Below, piece after piece: positions 10,152 through 22,400 of a DNA stretch of 64,000 bases. The DNA is from Glandiceps talaboti (taxonomy: Eukaryota; Hemichordata; Enteropneusta; Spengelidae). The stretch is taken from assembly GCF_964340395.1 (NCBI RefSeq), contig NC_135553.1, forward strand, positions 5,029,501 through 5,093,500, written 5' to 3'. Below the pieces are notes generated by a model that did no database searches, was not told the DNA's origin, and saw nothing but the letters and a program-made list of their open reading frames with translations. The position numbers were made by a program, and so were the translations under genes. Within the stretch, counting starts at the first letter, position 1; every line of letters begins with the position of its first letter.

Positions 10152-13100
10152 ATGAGCTACGGCCGTGGACCGCCTGAAATCGAGGGGATGCATTCCCTTA
10201 AAGTAGACAATTTGACTTACCGAACAACACCCGATGATTTGCGCCGATGCTTTGAAAAATATGGCGACGTTGGAGATGTGTATATACCACGAGATCGTTT
10301 TACTCGTGAAAGCAGAGGATTTGCATTCGTCAGGTAATGATTATTTGTACTTGTATAATCTACGTATCCTGTAACCTTAAATGTAGGAGTGTATCATCGC
10401 TATTCGTTTCTTGGTTTGCATGTTTGGTGTTTGCTTCTTGTCGCGTCTCTACATGTCGCCATGCTACATGTTACTTGACCTAATTTTCATCATGGACGAA
10501 GAAAAACGTTGTTCTGACGTGACGTACATTAATTTATGGAAGCCATTTACCATCAATAATTTCCAATTTCAGTATACATTCTCTGTATTTAATTATTGTA
10601 CTTTCATTCGGAACATATTCCAGAGGTTTTTGAATTCAAACGATGGCAATGTGTCATTAGCATAAAAGGCGATGCCACATCCATTGTCGCGTCTTCATTC
10701 AAGGAAAGCGTAAGCCTTTTGCTCGCAGACTCACACCTTCCGATTTCATTATGTGTTTGAGCATGTGTAAGTTCATTTTCTCAGGCGCATTTTCTTTATT
10801 TGAAGATGTTCAAATACACTACACATGTAGTATAATAAAGATAAAAAGAAAACATGAGTAACAACGAACTCCATGACTGGTTAATAAAATAATTACAAAT
10901 GGCTACATATAGTACACGTGGTAATAAAATCAATACAGTTCATAACGTTCGCTTTTAAAAGTTCAGCGTCACCAGTCATTTTCAGTTCACCCGGGATAGA
11001 GTTCCAAAGTAGACAGCAGCATGCGAGAAAAATAACTGTTTCCTTCATAACTATATAAAATGTACAGTACATGTTGGAGGTACACGCAGTCATGATAATT
11101 GATATTGTTTTTACAAAAATGGTAACGTGCAACTTGTGAAAGGTAGTTTACTTGTGGTGCTGTTTTGAGCACGTTCATACGTGTATGTTCATATGCATAG
11201 AAACCACCAGTAAACATTTCGTTTTAATACGAAAAGACCCTTAATAAATGAAAGACAGGAAAAGTGAACTTGGATTTGTTTCAAATGAAGTAATGTATAG
11301 TTTCAATTTTCATGAATCAGTGTTCACTTACTAAAATATTTACCTTTGGTAGCATTAAGCATTTGTTTATTGTATGTTTAGTAATTTGCATTATACAAAT
11401 TTATTCATTTATTTATTGCCAATTTGAAAGTCAATATGTACAGGTCAATGATGATAACATAGACGAAGGGAGAAACAAAATGGCAATTTGGAGTCCAAAA
11501 AATAGCTTTCCGCTAATCGAGTTTGGCTCTACCGCTAATAGAAATAATAAGTTAACATTACAGGCATAACTAAACAAATGTATAGATTATAAACATATAG
11601 ATGGACACAGCCAAGTAGTGAAGTGTAGATGTATCTACTTGAAAAAAAACCAAACAATATTCTAATCTCTGTTGAAGTTAGAACATAGCCTTTCTCTTTT
11701 GTAATGTTATAATTATTGAAAATTATCAAATCTTCAGATATTATGACAAACGTGATGCAGAGGACGCGCTGGATGCTATGGATGGTGCCATTCTTGATGG
11801 TAGAGAATTGAGAGTTCAAATGGCTCGGTATGGTAGACCATCAGACCCAAGACGTCCCCCACCAAGGCGCTACTACGGAGGTGGTGGTGGCGGCGGCGGT
11901 GGTGGTGGTGGTGGATATGGAGGAGGTGGAGGCGGCGGTGGTGGTTATGGAAGGCGTCGAAGGTTTGTTTATACATCAGATAAATTAACTTGTCACAGTG
12001 TGCTTGTAATCATATTCTGCATTATCTTCATGAACAATGTATGTCGAGTGTAGCATGTGAACTATAAAAAAAACCACAATCTTGGAGGTTTTGTGTTTGC
12101 AATGAAACCACAATGACACTCAGTTTTGTTAACTTTGATAGTTCTCAAAGTCCTAAAATGTTATTTCCTATGGAAGTACTAGAAAATTTGCCCATTTTGT
12201 GAATTGATTTTCAAAGCAATGTTTCTTGTCTGATGATAGTAATGAAGCCATTTATAGCTCTTATAAAGAATCCTTTGATTTAAGGGTAAAGTTATGATTT
12301 TGAGTACTATAACAATTTTGGTGCTTCTCCATATCAATATTGAAAATTGATAACCTTTGTTCAAATTCTAGTTGATTCAGCAAAGTACTTGTATTCTAGT
12401 AGCTATAGCAGCCACTTGGACTCCACATTGCAAATCATGGTTATGACATTTGTATGAATTCTTGTCTATATTTTTCACAATTTCATGGTATCATATGGCA
12501 AGAAAACTAGTTTCTAGTGTGGATGAGCTTTACTAAAATAAGTGATAGACAAAGTTAAAAGGAGTGATAGGAAAGGCATGTGGACGGTTATCGATTATTC
12601 TTGCTTGGGTTATCAGTTTGTGCTCAGCGCTAAATATCTGCACTGAATGAATATACATGCAGCAAACCCACACTGCACAATGATTTTAGAATTATTAAAG
12701 GGTGAAGTGATTCATAATTGAGTATTTTTAGTGGTGTTCTTTGTAATAGGAACAAAAATGAAGGATCCAGATTGCATAGCAAGATATTTAGAATTTGTAC
12801 CATTCCTATCACCCGACTCAAAAGTACACAAGAAAATTTGTATTCTCATTGTGAACCTGAATACTGACAGACAACGATATTGCTGTCACTTTCAGGTCTC
12901 ATTCAAGATCAAGATCTCGCTCAAGAGGCAGATACAGGTCTTTTATTTTTTTTCTCTTTTTTAGATTTTTTTATTGTACAAAACTACTCACTGTTTGGAC
13001 TTTTGTTGAGTGGTAATAATGACAATTGAATAACAAGCATATTTGAGTGATTATCCAATTAATTTAGTGACACAAATCTATGATATTGCTAACAATGAAT

Positions 13101-13636
13101 GGTATTCTCAAAGTGTTTAGAATTGAAGAACTGTTACTATTACATTGAGCAATTTCGTGGTACAGTCTTAACATCCATCACTAATGGTTTTTAAAGACGG
13201 TGTGGCTTTGTATCATTCATTTCTTACTTCCTGTCTACTTTCCATCTGTTCGGTGTGTTGGCAGTTATTTCCTACACACCACTGATACCAGAAAGAATTC
13301 TTGTTTATTTTGTCTGTTTTTGTTTATAGGTCATATTCAAGATCAAGGTCGCGTTCACCTGTCAGACACAGACATTCAAGACGTTATTCCAGAAGCAGAT
13401 CCAGGTCTAGAAGTCGTGACCGTCGCCGTAGTTTCAGTGGCAGCAGATCAAGGTCTCCACGCCGTTCTAGGTCCAGATCTAGGTCCCCACGTCGATCCAG
13501 GTCAAGATCAAGGTCCCCACGTCATTCACATTCTCCGAAGTCACGCTCACGGTCACCTCGTTCAAGATCAATTACACCAGTGAAGTCACCGTCTCGATCC
13601 AGATCACGTTCAATATCCAGATCACCATCAACCTAG
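10152..13636 (+). CDS. SRSF2: SRSF2 / SC35, serine/arginine-rich splicing factor
   Basis: Coding exons 10152-10333, 11738-11962, 12896-12937 and 13330-13636 join in phase to 251 codons (human about 221). The start is the ATG of [13 protein letters not shown], which aligns with human MSYGRPPPDVEGM. Residues 14-92 form one RRM: RNP2 is LKVDNL and RNP1 is RGFAFVR, split by intron 1, followed by [15 protein letters not shown] and [12 protein letters not shown] glycine-rich linker of about 25 Gly with two Tyr follows (human has only a few), then an RS domain of RS/SP repeats ending ISRSPST. SR proteins bind exonic enhancers and help assemble spliceosomes in nuclear speckles. The 42-nt third exon ([14 protein letters not shown]) resembles the start of exon 4 and looks like a tandem duplicate. 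Intron 1 holds a degraded LINE fragment. Human SRSF2 has its coding sequence in two exons. The polyadenylation signal AATAAA is at 14191-14196. Confidence 0.96.
10890..11135 (-). mobile_element. Degraded non-LTR retrotransposon (LINE) fragment in SRSF2 intron 1
   Basis: On the minus strand one frame reads [20 protein letters not shown], matching the C-terminal hallmark of many LINE reverse transcriptases (LWNSLP followed by an FKxxL-type tail). The upstream part drifts between frames, so it is a decayed 3' fragment. It is antisense to SRSF2 and has no visible 5' part. The clade (Jockey, L2 or CR1-like) cannot be fixed. Confidence 0.45.
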
Positions 13637-14190
13637 CACTGGGATTTGTTGTTGGGTGATCACTAAACGTCTACTGAAGACTTTAGATTATTTGAGACTG
13701 CAGAGATCTAGAGATAGGACTGAAAACTTGGTGTTGACAACCAGTAGCCTTGACAAGTAGACCAAATTTTGCAAAAGGTTAATTATCCCATTTCAATATC
13801 TTACCAGTCTCAGATTTTAAACTTAGTTGTTTTTTTTTCCATGTCTTGTTCACAACTCTAGAAGATTTAGACTAGTTCCTCACGGTGCACACTTAGTGAG
13901 GTTTTGATTTAGTGTAGGGTGTAGTAGTCATTGTAAACATTTAAAAGTAATTGTGATATGGTTATCTACGAGACAACATGTAATTTTGCTTTCTTTCCAG
14001 GAATTGTGACTTGTAACTTTGTTAAATATGTAATTGGGTCCCTTTTAACAAGTACAACCAAGACTCTTTTGTAGGTCTTCCACAGGTACATATTAATGTA
14101 ATGTGTGTTCTTTTTTTGTAATTTGTTTAGAGAGTACAGTACACCTTGGACAAATGTGTTTGTTTCCCCTTTCTCACATGTGCAGCCATA

Positions 14191-14196
14191 AATAAA
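14191..14196 (+). terminator. SRSF2 polyadenylation signal
   Basis: AATAAA lies about 555 bp after the SRSF2 stop codon, with T-rich sequence just downstream (TTTTTGAGATTTTTATT). This is the first canonical hexamer in the 3' UTR. Confidence 0.7.
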
Positions 14197-14219
14197 GTTT
14201 TTGAGATTTTTATTCCAAA

Positions 14220-17200
14220 CAAAACAAAAGACTGAGACTAACCTGGATACCTTACTGTTGTTTCCCCTACCATTAGGAGCAGTACGATGTTACTGTAAGG
14301 GCAGTAAGAGCATGTCATGGTTGCTGATTTGCTGAAAGCAGTGTGAGGTGGCAGTGCTCCTGTTACTGACTATTCAATGAAAAATAGCTGTTCAGCGCAG
14401 CAGGGGTTGCAGTTCCTTGTTCTGCGATGCAGTGCAGTTCAGTGGGCAAAGAGTGGCAGGAGAGAAAAATTTTGGACTTACTGAAAACTTCCAGAAACCA
14501 GTAAAGAATACCAGATATAGCTGAAATCTACATCTACTTTGTGGTCCTGCTTTGCAGCTTCGCTGTGCAGACAAGATGTTCCTGCAAAAAAAAATATCGG
14601 GGATAAAATTTGTCAAAACATTTTGTACAACTTCAAATTCAAATTCCTAAACTGGGGGGTTAGGACAGCAACATTTCGGCCATCAATTCTCATTCGTTAA
14701 AAAAAAATATTTCTTGAACCAGTATTTCAGCAACAGGATCAAAGTGTAGGATTATAGGATTAGGCCTAAATTTTGCATTATGTTTTTGGAAAGAAGTCTT
14801 CAAAAATTGGTTTAACAAAATTGTTTTCTGCAACCATAAAGATATGCTCGATACTTCATACTAAAAACTATCGAAAGGCAATATTGGCTTCTAGATTGGC
14901 ATTATTTTCCGTGTCTAGTTTTGAATGTTGACCTATGTTCTATCTCGTGGATCAAATAATTCATTATGTGATGGGCTTTGTTTTGCAATTCACAGATTCA
15001 GGAACCTTTTGGTATTTCTGTTCATACAGGAAACCTGGCTTTCAATTTATGAATTGTAGATCAAAGTCGAGCACTAATGAACTTTTGGTTGGAAAGTAGA
15101 ACATATGAGGTCACCTTTTAAAAGAAAAACATGCCATATCAAAGGCAAAAGCTAACTGCAGAATGGGTTGGGGGAGGGAATTATGTTTAGTCACTAGTGT
15201 GATTCATCTAATAAGTAGTTGGAAACTGCATTGTTCTCTCAACAGAAAATGCCCTGTATAGTGCAGCAAAGCTTGTCAATAATGCTACTCCTGGAGGGGG
15301 AGGGAGGAGGATTCACATGTAGTGTGAAAAGTAGTCCAGTTTTGATTGTTATTGTCTTGTGTGAAGTACACTCAGCAACCAAATTACCCCTAACTTAACC
15401 AAGCAACCACTTCTGTATGTATCACTGTGTAAGCCAAGCCTGTCAATTCACCTGAAAGCATTGCTGATAGTACAGGGTATTTGTACAACTTTGTTGTGGC
15501 AAAATATCTGGATTGAATTGTGATGTAACAGGTCAGGAGCTGGAGTTGTAGGTAAAAAGAATGTAAGAAGTGTCACCTTGGGTGCATGCAGCCGAGTTGT
15601 TTGTGCAAGTATGATAGATGTAGGATGCAGCTGTATGTGTGATACTAATGATATGTCTTGCATGATAATGTGCAAGAACATACTTTTATTGCCAAGTCTG
15701 TTGGTGATGCTCATCATTCATTGCCCCCATTGTTGGGATGGGTGGGTGTTCACAAGTAGGACAGTCACTTGTGATTTGGTGGGATGCATGGTTCTTTACC
15801 CAAAATATACAGATGTTAAGTTTGGTGAAATGGTAATAGATGTTACCTTTCATTAACATTCACCTTTGATGACTGGAGATGAAGGGTAAGTATTCAAAGC
15901 CAAGGTAAGTGCACTAATGTGCCCTTTTCTCCAGTCACACAGGGACTCTGAGGGAGGAACCAAAATAACCTGCATGGTTGAACTGGCAACACTACAGCCT
16001 AGTGATGGCTAAATGTTAACAAAGTGTTTGCTTCCACATGCTATGTTGATTTCCTATAGGTAAGATATGGAACCCATGATGGATTGGATTTTACCAGTTG
16101 GAGGAGGTGGTGTAGTTATTGTGATCTGCCCAAAGAATGACAAAGCAACTGTGATGTCTGTTTAGTGTTTGTTCAGCAGAAATTTGCTGCATGTACGATT
16201 TTTTAACATAACTAGGCAAGTTCCTAGCAACCTAATCCAATTTAGTCGTGGTAGTATTACTACTGCCTTCTGACCTAAAATTATCACTATATACATGTGT
16301 TAAAGTCCTGAATTAAGTCCCTAGCAACCATGACCAAGCCAACTGCAGATGTAAAGTGAAGTGGTTTATGTTGAAATTGTCCAGGGTACAACTGAAACCT
16401 CGCAGTTTCTATATTGGATAAGAATGGTCTAGTTCACAGCCAACTGTAGCAACAAAAACACGCATCACAGGGTTGCCTAGGCCAATCTTGTGTATTCCCA
16501 GTTTGGGGACTAATCATCAGACCCCCTAGTCAATCACGAAAATGCCTGTCCCGAGTAATTCAGGAAATGCAGTTCCCCTTTCTATATGGGTATAGAAGCT
16601 AACGCCATTGAATGTAATGTTCTCATAGCCTAAAGTAGCATGGTTTTGCAAGTACAGATATTTTGCTAGCCACGGGTTTCTAGTTTGTTATACAGGATCA
16701 CGCTTTAGTTTTTCCCTTTTCAGAGAATAGGTCCAGGAGTTTGTGACTGATGAGAGCAGATACCAGGAGGACGAGAATTCATTCTACCGCTCAATTTCTT
16801 CAAATTTATGGCATGAAATTACATTCGTAAATTTCATTAAATTCTTAACCATGAAAGAAGTGTTTTAGTGTTTTCATTTACATGTGTACTAGTATGTGAA
16901 AGAACACTGGGTAATTTGCGAAATTATATTGCTTGGAGGTACAGTCGAAAAATATTTTAGGAGAACTAGACATTTATGAACATTGATTAGGGGTAGTTTA
17001 AGGGGGGGGGGGGTTGCAGTAAATTATTAACCTGGCCTGGGATAGTGTGAAAAGTAAAGTTTCCTAGCTGCAGTAGTGCTGGGCGTATATAAGCTTGGTT
17101 TTTTCTTCACGTTTGGTGACCGACATTCCACCAATGCGGTTGTCTAAAAATTATGGAACATAGCCCGACACACTGTGCTCTGAAGGTGTTAAAATTCACT

Positions 17201-19471
17201 AGAAGTGGAAGTCTTTTTGGTCATCCTAACCCACGATCCCTACACTTCCGTTATGAATTGAAAGTGCTAGTAAGGCTTGTCAACTTCGTGACGCTTGACG
17301 TTATGGTGAATAGAATAAAACTATCACGAGCAAAGAAACCAAATCGTCTTGAATGTCCAGCTGTGTGACACGTGCTACTGGAGTAAAATATCCCAACATT
17401 TCGCTTTAAAAAAAAGGACCGAGAAAGATGAAGATCACGACTTGGGCACAAAAGCGATGACGGCGATAATACTTTGGGAGTCTAAGTAACTTCAACTGGG
17501 GAAATAAACTAGAAGCAACGAAACATATTAAGAGGTCAAAGTCCCTGTAAAGGTGCAGCAGAGTGATTATTTTGGGTGAAATGTGCCCAGTGAAATGAAT
17601 ATCAAATCACTGTAGGAGTAGGAAACCTTCAGTAATTACGAGGAGGAGGGGTGGGGGAAATCAGGCCCGGTCCAGACTGTTGCGTAAAATATGACCCTCC
17701 CTCAATTTACTCTCTCTAACACATTACCTCGTGTTAATATTGTTTGTTTTTAATGCCACTGCTGCCACCATGTCGAAAGTTTTAAAGTATTGGCTATTTT
17801 CTAACGACTACCACCGGAGTGAATTTGCGTTGCATCGGCTCTGCGTTACTCAATACCCGTGTTTGGATCGCTTGCTGGGCTGAAGGCGAGAAAATTAACT
17901 TCCAAGCACTTCACAACTGTTCTATTTTTTAAGATACGTATTGAATACAACTTGAGACTGATGAAAGTGACACTTCTGTAATGCATGTTCTAGACAGTGA
18001 TGGAGACAATCATGATACTGATGGCTCAGAAAATTCATGTACTGATGATGACACTGATAGTGATTGTGATGAAACAAGTCTTGCACATTTTTGCGGACAA
18101 GTTACTTTGAGAAGTGGCAGAATTGCAGGTCTATTTATGTTTCATTAAATAATCATGTTTTTTTCCATGACCCCCAGTAAATTGTGAAACTTTTGTTCAC
18201 CCCCCCCCCACCCCATTTTTCCTGAGAAAAGTTGATATCCCCCCCCCCCCGAAAATCCTCCGGGCCCCCAGGAAGTAAAATCTGGACACTCCCTAAGCCA
18301 ATGAAAATGATGCAAAAATGAGTGCCCCGCCTCCCAAGTATGTCATGCTCGTAGTATCATGTGCGTTGGACGAATATGGTTTCTAGATCTGTTCGCATGC
18401 AAAGTTGAACTTGCTGAAATGTGTATGTGTAGTATATAATTACCAAAAGACATTCAGGATACCGAACATGGAGAATGTCAGTGTTTTATTTAGACATCTG
18501 AGGTTCAGTGGCCAAAACCCTCAAAAGTTAGCCGAAGTATCAAACTTCAAAGGAACATTTCCAAAACGAACCCCTGTCTGCAGCCAGCGACCTCTCACTT
18601 TCAGTCTGTATCAAGTACATTCAATCATACTCATAGACCAGGAAACGAACTCTCCCCGGGGTCAAGCTATGATGGAATACCAGTGGTTAATAATGAGTAA
18701 ATATATTAACTACTTTTGAAAACAGATTTTGTCTTTTCTTTATGTTACGTTGGCGTTGTCATGGTTATGATGCATGACTACAAATTCTTTGGTATAATTC
18801 CCGAGTTGATAAGGAATATAAACTACTTGTGTCACGTGCACAGAAATACAGATGTATAATCAATTCATTCAACGTCAAATCTGTAATCAACAGGCGTGGA
18901 ACATGTGAAAGAAGATACGCGCGAGGAATATTCCCCACAAAAATCTGAATGTTCAAAGAGCTAGTTCGGAACCACTACAGGGTACAGAAATGCTGAGAAA
19001 GGTGTAGGTTTATACATGAAATATTTGAAATTGCAATGGTGGCTTCTATAATTTATGACAGGACTCGTATGATTGTGCTCTAGTTCAAGTTCCTGAAACC
19101 ACGGATGTATTAGGGGATAATAATACGTCCATGCTGAAACTAGCTGAAAGCAGAAATTTGTTGACGGGTCTTTCTTCAGTCTGTATATCATGATGTAAGA
19201 CAAGTCACTTTACAATAATTGTGAATGGAATTAAGTAACCATTCACTCAAAACAATTACATTTTCTACACAAATAAGTAATTGTAAGTAAATGTAACAAG
19301 TAATCTAGATTATTGTAAATCGAAAGACTCTGGCAGCGAAAGAACAAACGGTCGATCTGATCTCAGCATGCTCAGAGTGGTCCGTGAGGTCTGATGCAGA
19401 CTTTGGTATGGTAATTTACAGTAACTTAGGTAGTTCAATTTTGGCAGAGCTAGCCGGGGAGTTTGTCCAAT
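14220..19471. other. Intergenic region between SRSF2 and UBFD1
   Basis: No recognised gene. Poly-G (about 17003) and poly-C runs (about 18200 and 18240) occur. Sequence near 17670 (GGTCCAGACTG) and near 18270-18285 (complement of GTCCAGATTTTACTTCC) may be opposite ends of a decayed transposon. Between them, 17945-18130 on the plus strand encodes an Asp/Ser-rich stretch ending VTLRSGRIAG that could not be assigned. The other open frames in the region look random. Confidence 0.6.
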
Positions 19472-22400
19472 ATGGCGGAAGAGCTAGGTAGGTGGTTGCG
19501 CAACCTTACAAAGCACTTTATTTGACCTGATTTTCAGAATAATACAGAAAACGTGTGCATCATGATCGTATCCTTGAAATATCACCTACAAAACTCTTCG
19601 ATACTTTTAAAATATAGTTTGTATCCGCAGGAAGGAATGGTTAACAAGTGAAGTCTTACCACTTCCGCATTGCAGCACGTATGATGCGATGCACGACGAC
19701 ATGAGACTGCATAATTACCCAAATCTTGAATATTTAACTTATCCAATTCTTTGTATTGGGGTTTAGTTAATCAGGGATAGAGTTTACCTAGAAAGTTCAT
19801 CTCTGGCCAGTTTTAAACCAGAGTACTCACGAATTGTAATGAACAAATGAACTTCAGACGGTGATCGGTCTCTGGAACAAAACAGTGGTCTGCGCAGAGT
19901 TGAGTAGTTGCACACAGCGCCCCCAGTCCTGAAACCTATGAAGTTCATGCAGTTCATGATGTGATAAAGACTGAATATTTACCAGGTTCCTTTCATGAAA
20001 CGGTTATTAATCAATCTACTAGATTACTGGATGAAGTTTTACTTTTAAGATACTTGGTAGAACTGAGTAGTAGTACATTTCTATCATAGGTCCCCTTTCA
20101 AGACAGGGATGTATGGCATCACTGTAATGTCACGTTAACCATAGACACTTTAAGGGTCTATGCTTTAACAAATACACTATTCTAAAAAAAGGAAAATAAA
20201 TTATGCCCCTCCCCCTGTTCTCCATGCAAGTAGATTACTGTGTACCTAGTCATTTTCAGTAGTCAAATTGTCACTTTGGGTTATACTCACTTTCTCGATC
20301 GTTGGCTTTGAGATGGTTCATACATAGGAATAAGTACTGTACAACTTAATAAAAATGTGCAATATTTAACAATACGTTAACCAAAACTCCAGCTTTGAGG
20401 TTCAACCATACTGCATTGGTTGAGGTCCAGTCATACTGCAGTGTTTGAGGTTCAACCATACTGCATTGGTTGAGGTCCAGTCATACTGCAGTGTTTCAGG
20501 TCCAGCCATACTGGATTGTTGAGATCCAGTCATACTGCAGTGTTTGAGGTTCAGCCATACTGCATTGTTGAGATTCAGCCATACTGCAGTGTTTCAGGTC
20601 AAGCCATACTGCAGTGTTTCAGGTCCAGCCATACTGGATTGTTGAGGTTCAGCCATACTGCAGTGTTTGAGGTCCAGCCATACTGCAGTGTTGAGGTTCA
20701 GCCATACTACATTGTTTGAGGTTCAACCATACTGCATTGTTTGAGGTTCAGGCATATTGCAGTGTTTGATGTCCAGTCATACTGCAGTGTTTGAGGTTCA
20801 ACTATACTGCGGTGTTTGAGGTCCAACCATACTGCAGTGTTTGAAGTTCAACTATAATGCAGTGTTTGAGGTTCAACCATACAGTGTTCTCCCTATAATG
20901 TTTTAACAAGAGGGCTCAGAGAATAGCAACACTCTTGTGTAGTTGGTGAGGCTGAGTTGGCGACCAAGGCAGAGGCCTCAGGCATTTTGGGTTCGATGGC
21001 CGTGTTGCTACCATTTTTTTTTTGCGTACAATGAAGTGATTTTCATTTTAGCGAGAAGATGCTTAGATGTTACAATGGAGCTTGGCATCCTTGTTACCTA
21101 GTTTATTGAGATTACCAAGTACTGCTAGTATTTGAATTGTCTATCTCATAATTTTAACATAAATTTTACAGACAGCAATGGTGATGTGCCAATCAAGGAA
21201 TGTCAGACAGTCAGTGGAGATCAAGGAACAGGTGATGGTGACAATGAACACACTAAAATGGAGATAAGCAACAATGTAGAAGAAAGTACAACCACTGCAC
21301 AAACTGAAAGTGACTCATCATCAAATTTAGCAAAGGAGTGTGAGAAATCAGAACAGTCAGAACTGTGTGAACAATTAGAAACATCTACAGATGTGACTGA
21401 GAACATTGAAAGTGTTGCAGGAGCATCATCATCACCACCGACTACTGAAAGTGCCACACCCAAGGAAACTGTAGATTTTAAAGTTGTGTATAACAAAAAG
21501 AAACATGATGTGACTTTTGGGCTTGATGAGACTGTTGCTACTCTGAAACTACATATCCAAACAATAACAGGTAGGCTATTTACTCATCTTATTTTTTTAG
21601 TGATGGCACTGTACTTAGAAGGAGGAATCTCATCTTGGGGTAAATATGTATTGATTGGCTGTTGAAAACATTGTTCACTTGCTATGGTTTGCACTGATTT
21701 TCATTCACACCTTCAAAATTCCTCAATATCTTATAAATGATATGTGTTGCCATTGTTACCTTTAACATTAGTAACAAGACCTCAGTGGCAAGTACTAGCG
21801 ACACTCTGGTAATCAAGATCTTGGTTTACTAAGATATATGATAGACCCTACACGTGTAGGGTTTATGGATATACACAATCTATAATTATTGTTCTGACAT
21901 GTTGATATAAGCTATTGAAAGACAACTCACAGTAGGGTACCATTTCTGATGACTTCCATGATCTTGCAGTGTACATTTTTAGGGACTTTCAGTGTTTAGT
22001 GTATACTATCTTGGCAACAGAGTGATTTATTTTGCACAAAAGAGACACTGGTATTACCCACTTGTGTAATACCAGTACACCACATCAAACAACAATAGTT
22101 TGATTTTGTGATTAACTTAGTAAACCAAGACCTGACTGCCAGAGTAGTAGTTGGTTATCACCTGCTACACAAACTTGAAACTTCTCAAATGTGACATCAT
22201 TGGAGGAATTCTGATTCCAACACATATCAAATTACCACTCATTATATACTATATACTATATACTATATACTATATATTATATACTATATACTATTTACTA
22301 TATACTATATATTATATACTATATACTATATACTATTTACTATATACTATATATTATATACTATTTACTATATACTATTTACTATATACTATATATTATA

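Noticed and set aside
13200-13583. 127-codon frame overlapping SRSF2 exon 4
   Set aside because: Alternative frame of the repetitive RS-domain DNA; the true frame is fixed by splicing and by RS repeats.
20397-20889. Tandem 25-bp array considered as a CRISPR array
   Set aside because: Direct head-to-tail repeats with no unique spacers, inside an intron of an animal gene.
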